Source: Novosphingobium sp. IK01
GTDB lineage: Bacteria; Pseudomonadota; Alphaproteobacteria; Sphingomonadales; Sphingomonadaceae
Reading direction: 5' to 3'
Assembly (NCBI RefSeq): GCF_033242265.1
Contig: NZ_BTFW01000001.1
Coordinates: forward strand, 186,001 to 250,000
Length of the DNA: 64,000 bases
The position numbers and the translations under genes are program-made. This document shows positions 35,012 through 44,763 of the stretch, one piece after another. Below the pieces are notes generated by a model that was given only the letters and a program-made list of their open reading frames with translations, made no database searches and was not told where the DNA came from. Position 1 is the stretch's first letter. Each line of letters begins with the position of its first letter.

Positions 35012-36610
35012 TCATGCGGGTATGGGGTCGCAAGGCATGCCCACAGGCAGGCTGAGCGCCACTTTCGCACCACCCTCGGGGTGATTGGATAGCGAGATAT
35101 TCCCTTCGTGCAGTTCGACAATCGAACGGCAGATCGACAGTCCCAATCCCATACCGCCCGGCTTTGTGGTGAAGAACGGCTCGAACTGCCGGTCTTCCGC
35201 CACGCCCGCAAGACCAGGCCCCTGATCGCGGATCGTAATCCGGGCTTCGTCTCCGCGGGCCCAGAGGCTGATTTCGATCAGTTTCTCGCCACGCTTCATT
35301 TCTTCCATCGCCTGCATGGCGTTGGTGATCAGGTTAAGCAGCAGGTGCTTGAGCAGGATTCTGTCGCCCATGACCACCACGTCGTTCGCGGCGTGGGTGA
35401 ACAGGAGTTTCGCGCCTTGGGTCTCCGCGTCGCGGTTGGCAAAGGACACCGTATCGCAGATGAGCGAGCGCAGATTGACAGGGGCCGTCTCCGTGCGGGA
35501 GCTTCCGACCAGATTGCGGACGCGCTGCATGACTTCATAGACATTGACCACCGCGCTTCGCAGGCCGACGAGCGATGCGCGGACCTCTTCCAGATCCGGT
35601 TCATCGCGCTCCATCCACCGCAGCGCGGCATTCGAAAAGCTCTGGATTGCAGACAGGGGTTGGTTGATCTCATGTGCGATCGACGCGGACATAGCGCCCA
35701 GTGCAGCACTGCGCTGGACCTTGTCCAGTTCCTGGCGCGTCCCTTCGATCGTACTTTCCAGCCGCTTGCGCTGGCGATTGTCCAATATGCTGCCCGGCAC
35801 GCTGTGCAGGCAGCGGTCAGGTGACAGGCTGAAGGCCACGATGACATCGATCATCTCGCCACTGGCGGTGATCATCCGTGTTTCGGCCTGGAACATCTCC
35901 CGGCGTTCGTCGATCGCCAGGATGCAGTCGTAGAAGCTCTCGTCTGTCTCGGGGAGAAAATCGCTCAGTCGCTGGAAGAAGGCCTGTTTGGTCGGAACCC
36001 CCATCATTTCGAGCGCTGTCTCGTTGACGTCCGTGATCTGGACCAGCGCCCTGGTCGCGACCACAAAGCCGGGATTGGCGTCCAGAAAAGCGCGCAAGTC
36101 ACTGACGCCGCTGGCCCGAACAGCGTCGATGGCCGCTGCGACCGGCGTGAAATCATGCTCCCAGATAGCGACGGCAAGCGAGTTGAGCATTTCTTCATGC
36201 CGTCGCCGCTCGCGGGCGACGCGGGCGTCCATGACCTGGCGGTGAAAGAGCATTCCGGTGGTCACCGCAACGGCGCCGAGACTGACGATCATTCGGCCGA
36301 TCGCATCGATATTCGCGTCTCTCCCGTGTGCGATGCCAAAGGCCGTGAGCGTCAACGCAGCGCAACCTGTCGACCAGGCTACAAGCAGCGTTCGGCTTAT
36401 GCGATCGCTGGCCATGAGCAGCACCAGAACATAGAGCGTCGCAATGGCACTTCCGAGCCTTGTAAACGCGTCTGCCCAGAAAATCGCGCCTGCGAGACCC
36501 GCAGCGGCAATCTGCCGGGGCGCGGAATCAATGCTCCCCTGAAAGCTGTTCGCGGCGTCTTCCAGCGAACGCATCCTCTTTGTTATCCTGCCTGGCATAG
36601 CCGCGATCAT
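35012..36610 (-). CDS. FixL-like PAS sensor histidine kinase
   Basis: About 532 residues. Hydrophobic helices at about residues 35-135 form a membrane-anchored N-terminus. A PAS region follows at about 180-300 (LVQITDVNETALEMMGV). The HisKA domain has the phospho-His in SIAHEINQPLSAIQSFSNA near residue 322. The HATPase carries NLITNAMQAM, DQGPGL and GGMGLGLSICRSIVE. The H-box and G-boxes fit the FixL/DctB group. It converges on the receiver and FixJ genes, its probable partners. The start is uncertain among 36610, 36598 and 36574; the last has AGGA at good spacing. Confidence 0.9.
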   Translation of the reverse strand: MIAAMPGRITKRMRSLEDAANSFQGSIDSAPRQIAAAGLAGAIFWADAFTRLGSAIATLYVLVLLMASDRISRTLLVAWSTGCAALTLTAFGIAHGRDANIDAIGRMIVSLGAVAVTTGMLFHRQVMDARVARERRRHEEMLNSLAVAIWEHDFTPVAAAIDAVRASGVSDLRAFLDANPGFVVATRALVQITDVNETALEMMGVPTKQAFFQRLSDFLPETDESFYDCILAIDERREMFQAETRMITASGEMIDVIVAFSLSPDRCLHSVPGSILDNRQRKRLESTIEGTRQELDKVQRSAALGAMSASIAHEINQPLSAIQSFSNAALRWMERDEPDLEEVRASLVGLRSAVVNVYEVMQRVRNLVGSSRTETAPVNLRSLICDTVSFANRDAETQGAKLLFTHAANDVVVMGDRILLKHLLLNLITNAMQAMEEMKRGEKLIEISLWARGDEARITIRDQGPGLAGVAEDRQFEPFFTTKPGGMGLGLSICRSIVELHEGNISLSNHPEGGAKVALSLPVGMPCDPIPA

Positions 36611-36853
36611 GCCAATCAAGCCCTTTCGGTGCCAGCCCAGGCCGAGCGAGGATTGTCACACGGGCGAGGGGGATAATTGCCCCCCGATCGAGGTTGCGGG
36701 GCCCTTTGCGGACCAGTTGATTTTTCCGGGCACAGTGCCGCCAGCGCCCGAAGTGCCGATACAGCGGGAAAGCCCGGAATGTGAAATTGGCCACAATGAG
36801 GGCTGTTTCCGGCTCTGACCGGTGACCAATATCGATATAAGTGATTGAGGATA

Positions 36854-36929
<76 letters not shown>

Positions 36930-37072
36930 ACACCGGCCATCTGGGCCGCTGCCGGGGCTTGGTGTCGCCCGGTGACGCGGCCTTTAGGGGGGATGCGGGG
37001 ACGGTGCAACAGGGGATGTGCGGCTCTGGGCGAGTTACCCACAGGCGATTTTCGGGAAAGGGCAATTTTGCG

Positions 37073-38308
37073 TCAGAAACGCAGGCAGCGCACCATCGTG
37101 CCTTCGCCGGTGGCCGGGGAGCCGGCGCGGCGTTCGACCAGAAGGTCGGCGTGGGCCAGCATCATCTGGGCCGAGGCTTCCTGTCGGGCAAGGACGCGCA
37201 CGCCGGTCGGGCTGCCGGTCTGGGCGTCTTCGGTGCTGGCGCAGAGGAATTCGTCGCGATCGCCCACCGGGCCGACCGGCTCGATCAGGCGGCGCGGGTG
37301 CCAGCGCAGGGCGTGGTTGAACCCGGCCCCGGCCAGTTGGCAGACCAGCGGGGCGAGGAACAGGCGCGCGGTGGTGAGCGCGGCTGTCGGGTTGCCGGGC
37401 AGGCCCAGCACGTGGGTCTTGCCGATCGTGCCATACCACAGCGGCTTGCCCGGCTTGATCGCGATGCCTGCAAAAGCCAGTTCGAGGCCGAGGGGCGCCA
37501 TTGCCTCGCGCACGAGGTCGCGCGGCCCGTGCGAAGCGCCGCCTGCCACCACGATCAGATCGGCATCGGCCAGCACCTGCCGGGTGACTGCGCGCAGATA
37601 GTCTGCACGGTCGGGCGATTGCCATGTGCCCATGGGCTTGGCACCCCATTGCCGGGCCATCAGCGAGAGCGCCTCGCTCAGGCTGTCGGGTATGGTGTGG
37701 CTGTCTTGCGCGGCGCTGCCCGGCGCTGCGAGTTCGTCGCCATTGGTCAGGACGTGGACGCGCGGACGGCGCCAGACGGGCACGGTGTCGACATCGGCGG
37801 CGCCCAGAATGACCATGGCGCGCGCGTCGATCGGGGTGCCGGGCTGGAGCAGGGGGGCGCCACAGGCAAAGTCGGACGCGCGCGGGCGGACGTGCGAACT
37901 GCGCTGGGCGCGCGGGACGATCACCTCGTCGCCCTCGACATGGGCCAGTTCGCGCACGACCACGCGGTCGGCCCCCTGCGGCATCGGCGCGCCGGTCGAG
38001 ATGCGGATCGCCGTGCCGGGATAGAGCGGGGCGGGGGTGGTGTCCCCGGCGTGGCTTTCGCCTTGCAGCGAGAGCCGGTTGGTCTCGCGGACGAGATCCT
38101 GCGTACGGACGGCATAGCCATCCATGGCCGCGCAGTCGCGGCGGGGCGAATCGATACGGGCGGCCACTTCGCGGGCGAGGATGCGCCGTCCGGCCTTGTG
38201 CAGGGCAACCTGCTCGACACCAAGGGGCGCGCTGTTGGTTCGGACAATGGCCTGCGCCTCGTCAAATCCGATGGTGGCGGCGCAGGGGACTTCGAGCACG
38301 GAAGCCAT
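37073..38308 (-). CDS. moeA: Molybdopterin molybdotransferase MoeA
   Basis: 411 residues. MoeA inserts molybdate into adenylylated molybdopterin to form active molybdenum cofactor. Visible hallmarks are MDGYAVR near residue 62, ISTGAPMPQGAD, the MoCF-biosynthesis domain at about 180-320 (VLTNGDEL, VAGGASHGPRD) and PGNPTAA. It is the last gene of the nitrate-assimilation operon, 11 bp after cobA. Its presence there supplies cofactor to the assimilatory nitrate reductase NasA. The molybdenum hydroxylase at 5344-9436 would use the same cofactor pathway. Cytoplasmic. Confidence 0.96.
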   Translation of the reverse strand: MASVLEVPCAATIGFDEAQAIVRTNSAPLGVEQVALHKAGRRILAREVAARIDSPRRDCAAMDGYAVRTQDLVRETNRLSLQGESHAGDTTPAPLYPGTAIRISTGAPMPQGADRVVVRELAHVEGDEVIVPRAQRSSHVRPRASDFACGAPLLQPGTPIDARAMVILGAADVDTVPVWRRPRVHVLTNGDELAAPGSAAQDSHTIPDSLSEALSLMARQWGAKPMGTWQSPDRADYLRAVTRQVLADADLIVVAGGASHGPRDLVREAMAPLGLELAFAGIAIKPGKPLWYGTIGKTHVLGLPGNPTAALTTARLFLAPLVCQLAGAGFNHALRWHPRRLIEPVGPVGDRDEFLCASTEDAQTGSPTGVRVLARQEASAQMMLAHADLLVERRAGSPATGEGTMVRCLRF

Positions 38309-38319
38309 GGAGTTGAATC

Positions 38320-39108
38320 TCAGTCCTGAATTGAATGGGTTGCCGCAGTGGCGACAGGGACAGTGCCGCTCGCCTGTTCAACAGCCTCGCCGATCAGGAT
38401 CAGTGTCGGGCGATCGGCGGCAAAGCCGCGTGCGACGAGGGGCAGCAGGTCGAGCCGGGTGCGCAATTGCTGTTCCTGCGGCAGCGAGGCATCGCAGGTG
38501 ATCAGCGCCGGGGTGCTGCCCGGAAGCCCGGCGGCCATCAGCGCGCGGCTCAGTTCCGGGGCGGCTTCGCGGCCCATGTAGACGGCCAGTGTGCAGGCCG
38601 GATCGGCCAGTGCCTGCCAGTCGAGGTCGAGGGCCTGACCGTTGCGGCTGTGCGCGGTCACGAACTGGACGCGCCGGGCGATCCCGCGCAGCGAGAGCGA
38701 CAACCCTGCCGAGGCGGCCACTGCGCTGGCTGCCGTGATGCCCGGACAGACCCGGACATGGGCTCCGATGGCGCGCAGGGCAGTTATTTCCTCGGTCGCG
38801 CGGGCAAACAGCGCCGGGTCACCGCCCTTGAGGCGGACCACCCGCTTGCCCGCGAGCGAGGCCTCGACCAGCATGGCGTCGATCGAGCCCTGGTCTTTCG
38901 AGTGGCGGCCAGAGCGCTTGCCCACGCAGACCTTTTCGGTGCCTGTCGGGATCAGCGCGAGGACGCCGGGGCCCACGAGCGCGTCGTAGAACACGATATC
39001 CGCCGCGCCGATCAGCCGCTCGGCCTTGCGCGTGAGCAGGTCGGGATCGCCGGGCCCCGCGCCAACCAGCCAGACATCACCGGGTGCGATCAGTTCATTC
39101 TGCGGCAT
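38320..39108 (-). CDS. cobA: Uroporphyrinogen-III C-methyltransferase
   Basis: 262 residues, SAM-dependent tetrapyrrole methylase. It makes precorrin-2 on the way to sirohaem, the cofactor of NirB. Motifs are VWLVGAGPGDPDLLT, VVRLKGGDPALFAR, and GITAASAVAASAGLSLS. It corresponds to SUMT/CobA only; the dehydrogenase-ferrochelatase domain of CysG is absent. The ATG at 39108 has GAGGAGG upstream and overlaps the 3' end of nasA by 14 bp, showing cotranscription. The 81-codon extension further upstream is out of family and was rejected. Confidence 0.96.
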   Translation of the reverse strand: MPQNELIAPGDVWLVGAGPGDPDLLTRKAERLIGAADIVFYDALVGPGVLALIPTGTEKVCVGKRSGRHSKDQGSIDAMLVEASLAGKRVVRLKGGDPALFARATEEITALRAIGAHVRVCPGITAASAVAASAGLSLSLRGIARRVQFVTAHSRNGQALDLDWQALADPACTLAVYMGREAAPELSRALMAAGLPGSTPALITCDASLPQEQQLRTRLDLLPLVARGFAADRPTLILIGEAVEQASGTVPVATAATHSIQD

Positions 39109-41719
39109 CGAGGGCCTCCTCGTGGGTACGGGTCTGAACCTGATTGAGAATGGTGGCAAGAGCCGGGCGGCACGAGCCGCAATTGGTGCCCGCGCCCAGC
39201 GCCTTGCCGATGGCGGGCACATCGACCAGATGCTGTGCGCGGATGGCCGCGACGATCTGGTTGAGACCGATGTCGAAGCACACGCAGACGGTCGCGCCCT
39301 TGTCGGCCTGTGCGCCCGGCCCGCGCGCGGCGAGCACGGCGGGGCCGACATCGCTGGCCGCCAGTTGGCCGATCAGCCAGTCGCGCGAGGGGAGCAGGCC
39401 GGTGCGGGTGAGGATCAGCACGCCCGCCAGCCGCCCTTCGACGAGGATCGCCACGCGGCGGGTGCCGCGCGCGGGGTCGATGGCTTCGACCCGCTCGCCC
39501 TTAGGCAGGCAGGCCTCGATCCGCGCCGGATCGCCGTTGCCCGCGATTTCATAGAGCGCGCCGCCCGGCACGGCGACCCGCGTGGCCCACAGGCACGGCA
39601 CCTTGACCGGCGTTTCTCCCCGCAGGATCAGGAAGCCTTTCCATTCGGTATCGACGCGCGCGAGCATGGCCGGGGTCGACTTGTAGCCCGGCTGGCCCGA
39701 AATCGGATCGACGAGCGGGCGCGGGAGCAGGCCGGTGCGCCCGCCGGTGGAAATCTGGTCGGTCCAGTGGATCGGCGTGAAGATTTCGCCCGGACGCTGG
39801 CCATCGCTGAGCGCGACGCGGAACATGCTGGCGCCTTGCGGGGTCGAGACTTTGGCAAGGTCGCCAGCCTTCAGGCCAAAGCGCACGGCGTCGTCGGCGT
39901 GGATTTCGACCAGCGGTTCCTCGCGATGGCGCGCGAGCTTGGGGGCAAGGCCGGTGCGGGTCATCGTGTGCCACTGGTCGCGATAGCGGCCGGTGTTGAG
40001 CGTCAGCGGCCAGTCGGGCAGGGGGCCTTGCAGGTCCATCTGGCGCACAGGCACGAGGCGGGCGCGGCCATTGGGGGTGGAAAAGCGCCCGTCGGCAAAA
40101 GGCTGGCCGCCCCACACGAAGGGTTCCATCGCTTCGTAGGCGCGGTTGGTGAGGGTGGCCTGCGCTGCGAGGTTGAGGACGCGCGCGCCCTCGTTCTGAT
40201 AGGCGGTCAGGCGGGCGTGTTCGCGCCAGATGTCGGCGGGGGTGTCGTAGGCAAAGGCGCTTGCCCAGCCCATGCGCGCGGCCACTTCGCTCACGATCCA
40301 CCAGTCGGGCCGGGCTTCGCCCGGAAGGGGGAGGAACGGGCGCTGGCGGCTGATCGTGCGGACAGAGTTGGTGACGGTGCCATCCTTTTCGCCCCAGGCG
40401 GCAGCCGGAAGGCGGACATCGGCATAGGCGCCGGTGTCGGTCTGGGCGATGACATCCGAGACGACCACGAACGGGCACTTTTCGAGCGCGGCGCGCACGG
40501 TGCCTGCATCGGGCAGCGAGACGGCCGGATTGGTGGCCATGATCCAGACCGCCTTGATCCGCCCTTCGTTCATCGCGCGAAACAGGTCGACGGCCTTCAG
40601 GCCGGGCTTTGCCGCCACGCGCGGCGCGGCCCAGAACCGGCCCACCCGCGCGACGTTTTCGGGGGCGAAGTCCATGTGTGCGGCAAGGGTCGAGGCAAGG
40701 CCACCCACCTCGCGCCCGCCCATGGCATTGGGCTGGCCGGTGATCGAGAAGGGGGCCGCGCCCGGCTGGCCGATGCGTCCGGTCGCCAGATGGAGGTTGA
40801 GGATCGCGTTGCCCTGGTCGGTGCCCCGGATCGACTGGTTGATGCCCTGGCTGAACACGGTGACCGTGCGCGGATTGGCGGCGAACAACTCGTAGAATTC
40901 GCGAAGGCGCGCCGGATCGAGGTCGCAGGCATTGGCCGTCGACCACAAGTCGTGGCCCTGTTCGAGCATGTCCCAGAAGCCTTCGGGCACATCGACGCAA
41001 TCGGCCAGATAGGCCTTGTCGACGAGACCTTCCTGCGCGCACCAGGCCAGAAGCCCGTTCATCAGCGCCACGTCGCTGCCCGGACGCAGCGCAAGGTGAA
41101 GGTCGGCGCCTTCGCAGGTTTCGGTGCGGCGCGGGTCGATCACCACCAGTTTTGTGCCGCGCGCGGCGCGGGCGGCCTGGATGCGCTGGTAGACGATCGG
41201 GTGGCACCAGGCCGTGTTCGAGCCGACCAGCACGATGAGATCGGCCTCTTCGAGGTCTTCGTAGGAGGCCGGGACCACGTCCTCGCCAAAGGCGCGGGTC
41301 TGGGCGGCGACCGCGCTCGACATGCACAGGCGCGAATTGGTGTCGATATTGGCCGAGCCGATGAACCCCTTCATCAGCTTGTTGGCGACATAATAGTCTT
41401 CGGTGAGGAGCTGGCCCGAGACGTAGAAGGCCACGCTGTCCGGGCCATGCTGGGCGATGGTTTCGGCAAAGCGTTTCGCCACGAGGTCGAGCGCCTTGTC
41501 CCAGCTTGCCCGCCTGTCGCCGATCATCGGGTGGAGCAGGCGGCCTTCAAGGCCGACCGTTTCGCCCAGATGGGTGCCCTTGGAGCACAGGCGCCCGCCA
41601 TTGGCCGGGTGGGCCTCGTCGCCCCGGATGGTAACCTCGCGCGCGTTTCCCGAAGGGGTTGCGGCGATGCCGCAGCCGACACCGCAATAGGCGCAGGTGG
41701 TGCGGATCGCCGCGGCCAT
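39095..41719 (-). CDS. nasA: Assimilatory nitrate reductase catalytic subunit
   Basis: 874 residues, molybdenum bis-MGD enzyme reducing nitrate to nitrite in the cytoplasm. The [4Fe-4S] cluster ligands are Cys9, Cys12, Cys16 (CAYCGVGC) and Cys45 (RLCSKG). The molybdopterin oxidoreductase domains fill about 50-700, including GINQSIRGTDQGNAI. The C-terminus adds a BFD-like [2Fe-2S] domain (CVCFDIG and CGSCRPAL, about residues 808-862), as in NasA proteins that take electrons from an NADH or ferredoxin partner. It shares one base with nirD (TGATG). No separate electron-transfer subunit gene is seen in the cluster. Confidence 0.96.
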   Translation of the reverse strand: MAAAIRTTCAYCGVGCGIAATPSGNAREVTIRGDEAHPANGGRLCSKGTHLGETVGLEGRLLHPMIGDRRASWDKALDLVAKRFAETIAQHGPDSVAFYVSGQLLTEDYYVANKLMKGFIGSANIDTNSRLCMSSAVAAQTRAFGEDVVPASYEDLEEADLIVLVGSNTAWCHPIVYQRIQAARAARGTKLVVIDPRRTETCEGADLHLALRPGSDVALMNGLLAWCAQEGLVDKAYLADCVDVPEGFWDMLEQGHDLWSTANACDLDPARLREFYELFAANPRTVTVFSQGINQSIRGTDQGNAILNLHLATGRIGQPGAAPFSITGQPNAMGGREVGGLASTLAAHMDFAPENVARVGRFWAAPRVAAKPGLKAVDLFRAMNEGRIKAVWIMATNPAVSLPDAGTVRAALEKCPFVVVSDVIAQTDTGAYADVRLPAAAWGEKDGTVTNSVRTISRQRPFLPLPGEARPDWWIVSEVAARMGWASAFAYDTPADIWREHARLTAYQNEGARVLNLAAQATLTNRAYEAMEPFVWGGQPFADGRFSTPNGRARLVPVRQMDLQGPLPDWPLTLNTGRYRDQWHTMTRTGLAPKLARHREEPLVEIHADDAVRFGLKAGDLAKVSTPQGASMFRVALSDGQRPGEIFTPIHWTDQISTGGRTGLLPRPLVDPISGQPGYKSTPAMLARVDTEWKGFLILRGETPVKVPCLWATRVAVPGGALYEIAGNGDPARIEACLPKGERVEAIDPARGTRRVAILVEGRLAGVLILTRTGLLPSRDWLIGQLAASDVGPAVLAARGPGAQADKGATVCVCFDIGLNQIVAAIRAQHLVDVPAIGKALGAGTNCGSCRPALATILNQVQTRTHEEALDAAE

Positions 41720-42072
41720 CAGGCGGCGTCCTCAAGGTTGGCGGCATCTGCGATGCTGGCGGGATGGGCGAGCAGGATGCGCCCGTTTTCCTCGCGCACC
41801 GGCACGGTCGGGGTGCAGCCGCTGTCGGGCCCCTGCGCCTCGCCGCTGCCGAGCGCGATGTTCCAGTTGTGGAGCGGGCAGGCCACCGAATGGCCATGGA
41901 CGATGCCCTGGCTGAGCGGGCCCTTCTTGTGTGGGCATTCGTTGACGAGGGCGAAGACCTTGTCGTCGCCGGTGCGGAAGACGGCGATTTCCTTGGCCCC
42001 TTCGAAGCGCACGGTGCGCGCGCCGCGCTGGGGAATGTCGTTCAGGGTGCCGATGTCGATCCAGTTGGTCAT
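41719..42072 (-). CDS. nirD: Nitrite reductase small subunit, Rieske type
   Basis: 117 residues. NirD is the small subunit of NAD(P)H-dependent assimilatory nitrite reductase. This protein keeps the full Rieske ligand set, Cys-x-His in ECPHKKGPL and Cys-x2-His in ACPLHNWN, so it can bind a [2Fe-2S] cluster. The enteric NirD proteins lack these ligands. It lies 8 bp after nirB, and its stop shares a base with the nasA start. The longer frame to 42381 is a shadow of nirB. Confidence 0.94.
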   Translation of the reverse strand: MTNWIDIGTLNDIPQRGARTVRFEGAKEIAVFRTGDDKVFALVNECPHKKGPLSQGIVHGHSVACPLHNWNIALGSGEAQGPDSGCTPTVPVREENGRILLAHPASIADAANLEDAA

Positions 42073-42080
42073 GATCCTGA

Positions 42081-44675
42081 TCACTCCGCAGCGTTGGCGA
42101 GGGGGAAGGCAAGCGGTTCGAGGTGCTGGTGCAGGTCGGCCCGGTCGCCCGCGGCGCGCTGCGCCCAGGGGTCGGTCTGGCTGAACTTCTGCGAGTGGTG
42201 GAAGCGTTCGGCCAGTGCCTTGCGGCCGGCCTCGTCCTCGACCACGCGGGCCTTCACATAGTCGACACCAACACGCTCGATCCACGGCGCGGTGCGTTCG
42301 AGGTAGCGGGCTTCCTCGCGGTAGACCTGGATGAAGGCGGCGCAATATTCGAGCGCCTCTTCCTCGCTCGCCACCTTGCACAGGAAGTCCGTCGCGCGGA
42401 CATGGATGCCGCCATTGCCCCCGACGTGGAGTTCATAGCCCGAATCCACGCAGACAATGCCAAAGTCCTTGATCGTGGCTTCGGCGCAGTTGCGCGGGCA
42501 GCCCGAGACGGCGATCTTGAACTTGTGGGGCATCCAGCTTCCCCAGGTCATCTTTTCGGTCTTTACGCCAAGGCCGGTCGAATCCTGGGTGCCAAAGCGG
42601 CACCATTCGGAGCCCACGCAGGTCTTCACCGTGCGCAGCGACTTGCCATAGGCATGGCCCGAAACCATGCCCGCCGCGTTGAGATCGGCCCAGACGGCGG
42701 GCAGGTCTTCCTTCTTGATCCCGAAGATGTCGAGGCGCTGGCCGCCGGTCACTTTGACCATCGGCGCGTTGAACTTTTCGACCACGTCGGCAATCGCGCG
42801 CAGCTCGCGCGGGGAGGTGAGGCCACCCCACATGCGCGGGACGACCGAATAGGTGCCATCCTTCTGGATATTGGCGTGCATGCGCTCGTTGACGAAGCGG
42901 CTGGCCTGATCGTCGACATAGTCGCCCGGCAGCGCGCAGAGCAGGTAGTAGTTGAGCGCGGGGCGGCACGAGGAACAGCCATCGGGCGTCGACCAGTGCA
43001 GCTTGTGCATCACTTCGGGGATCGAACGCATGTCTTGCGCGACGATTTCGCGGCGCACGTCGTCATGGGTGAAGCTGGTGCACTTGCACAAGGTCTTCGG
43101 CCCGGCCTCGACATCGGCGCCCAGCGTCAGCGCGAGCAGGTTTTCAACGATGCTGGTGCACGAGCCACAGCTGGCCGAAGCCTTGCACCCGGCGCGCACG
43201 GCGTCGAGGCTGCATGCCCCCGCTTCGATGCAGCCGACGACCTGCCCCTTGGTGACGCCGTTGCAGCCGCAGACCTCGGCATCGTCCGAGAGCGCCGCAA
43301 CGGCGGCCTTAGGGTCCAGCGCGCCCCCTCCCGAGGCGCTCATCGCGGCATAGGCCTGGCCAAAGATCAGCAGGTCGCGCAAGTCGGCGACGTTCTCGCC
43401 CTTCTTGAGCAGGTCGAAATACCAGCCACCATCGGCGGTATCGCCATAGAGCACGGCGCCGATGATCCTGTCGTCCTTGATGACGACGCGCTTGTAGATC
43501 CCGCGCGCGGCATCGCGCAGGACAATGTCCTCGCAGCCAGCGCCGCCCGAGAAATCGCCGGCCGAGAACACGTCGAGCCCGGCAACCTTGAGCTTGGTCG
43601 AGGTGACCGAACCGCGATAGCCGGTGTGCCGGTCGGTCAGGCCGTCGGCGAGGCTGCGGCACATGTCCCACAGCGGCGCAACGAGGCCATAGACCTGGCC
43701 GTCATGCTCGACGCATTCGCCCACCGCGAGGATCGCCGGGTCGCTGGTGACCATGTGGTCATCGACCTTGATGCCGCGGTTGACGTCCAGCCCGGCCGCG
43801 CGGGCCAGCGCGACCGAGGGGCGGATGCCCACGGCCATGACGACGAGGCTGGCGGGGATTTCGCGCCCGTCCTTCAGGCGCACGCCCTCGACTTTGCCGT
43901 TCCCATAGATTTCGGCGGTGTCGGCGCCGGTCAGGATGGTCTGGCCCCGGCTTTCCAGCGCGGTCTTGAGCAGCCAGCCTGCCGCTTCGTCGAGCTGGCG
44001 TTCCATCAGCGTGGGCATCAGGTGAATGACGGTCACCTTCATGCCGCGCAGGCTCAGGCCATGGGCGGCTTCGAGGCCGAGCAGGCCCCCGCCGATAACC
44101 ACCGCGCTGTTGCTGGCCTCGTCGCCGGGGCTGGCAGCCTTGCCCGCCTGCGCTGCGGCCAGCATGGTGTCGACGTCCTTCATGTCGCGGAAGGCGATCA
44201 CGCCGGGCAGGTCCTTGCCGGGAACGGGGATGATGAACGGATCGGAGCCCGTGGCGATCAGCAGCCGGTCATAGGCCACCGTGCGACCCGAAAGGGCGGT
44301 GACTGTCTTGGCGGCGCGGTCGATCGCGGTGACCGGGTCCGAGGTGATCAGCTCGATGCCGTTGTCGTCGTACCAGGCGCACGGGTTGATGACGATCTGG
44401 TCGAACGTCTTTTCGCCCGCCAGAACCGGCGAGAGCATGATGCGGTTGTAGTTCACGTGCGGCTCGGCGCCGAAGATGGTCACGCGATAGCGGCCCGCGT
44501 CGCGTGCCAGAAGTTCCTCGACCGCGCGGCACCCGGCCATGCCGTTGCCCACGACGACCAGATGCTCGCGCCCGTCGTCGGCAGGAACGATCAGGCTTTC
44601 GGTCTGGTCGGCTTGGGCGGCCTGACCGGTTCGGGGCATGTCGGCGGTGGGGGCGATCCCGTCCTGAACATCCAT
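42081..44675 (-). CDS. nirB: Nitrite reductase [NAD(P)H] large subunit
   Basis: 864 residues, reducing nitrite to ammonium. Domains in order: FAD/NAD(P)-binding pyridine nucleotide-disulfide oxidoreductase (VVGNGMAGCRAVEELL near residue 35; VIGGGLLGLEAAHGL near 155); BFD-like [2Fe-2S] domain (CGCNGVTKGQVVGC near 475); ferredoxin-like half domain; and the sirohaem/[4Fe-4S] domain, with cluster Cys in CVGSEWC and GCPRNC near residues 680-725. The start is the ATG of MDVQDGIAPT with GGAG 8 bases upstream. A NasT-type leader RNA with terminator (44703-44838) precedes it, so expression probably requires nitrate or nitrite. Confidence 0.97.
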   Translation of the reverse strand: MDVQDGIAPTADMPRTGQAAQADQTESLIVPADDGREHLVVVGNGMAGCRAVEELLARDAGRYRVTIFGAEPHVNYNRIMLSPVLAGEKTFDQIVINPCAWYDDNGIELITSDPVTAIDRAAKTVTALSGRTVAYDRLLIATGSDPFIIPVPGKDLPGVIAFRDMKDVDTMLAAAQAGKAASPGDEASNSAVVIGGGLLGLEAAHGLSLRGMKVTVIHLMPTLMERQLDEAAGWLLKTALESRGQTILTGADTAEIYGNGKVEGVRLKDGREIPASLVVMAVGIRPSVALARAAGLDVNRGIKVDDHMVTSDPAILAVGECVEHDGQVYGLVAPLWDMCRSLADGLTDRHTGYRGSVTSTKLKVAGLDVFSAGDFSGGAGCEDIVLRDAARGIYKRVVIKDDRIIGAVLYGDTADGGWYFDLLKKGENVADLRDLLIFGQAYAAMSASGGGALDPKAAVAALSDDAEVCGCNGVTKGQVVGCIEAGACSLDAVRAGCKASASCGSCTSIVENLLALTLGADVEAGPKTLCKCTSFTHDDVRREIVAQDMRSIPEVMHKLHWSTPDGCSSCRPALNYYLLCALPGDYVDDQASRFVNERMHANIQKDGTYSVVPRMWGGLTSPRELRAIADVVEKFNAPMVKVTGGQRLDIFGIKKEDLPAVWADLNAAGMVSGHAYGKSLRTVKTCVGSEWCRFGTQDSTGLGVKTEKMTWGSWMPHKFKIAVSGCPRNCAEATIKDFGIVCVDSGYELHVGGNGGIHVRATDFLCKVASEEEALEYCAAFIQVYREEARYLERTAPWIERVGVDYVKARVVEDEAGRKALAERFHHSQKFSQTDPWAQRAAGDRADLHQHLEPLAFPLANAAE

Positions 44676-44702
44676 GTGCGAGGCTCCAGAAAAAGAATGC
44701 GG

Positions 44703-44763
44703 AAAAAGAAAAAGCCGCCATTTCGAAACCCGGTCCGTGACCAGATATCGAAATGGCGGCTTT
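44703..44763 (-). terminator. Intrinsic terminator in the nirB leader
   Basis: Perfect 16-bp stem: 44748-44763 pairs with 44711-44726, 21-nt loop. On the minus strand it is followed by TTTTTCTTTTT. It lies 28 bp before the nirB start codon, so it would stop transcription into nirB unless prevented. Its 5' arm overlaps hairpin P2 of the leader. Confidence 0.92.

Noticed and set aside
39026..42184. 1052-residue plus-strand frame
   Set aside because: It is antisense to nasA, nirD and part of cobA, which are all well supported.
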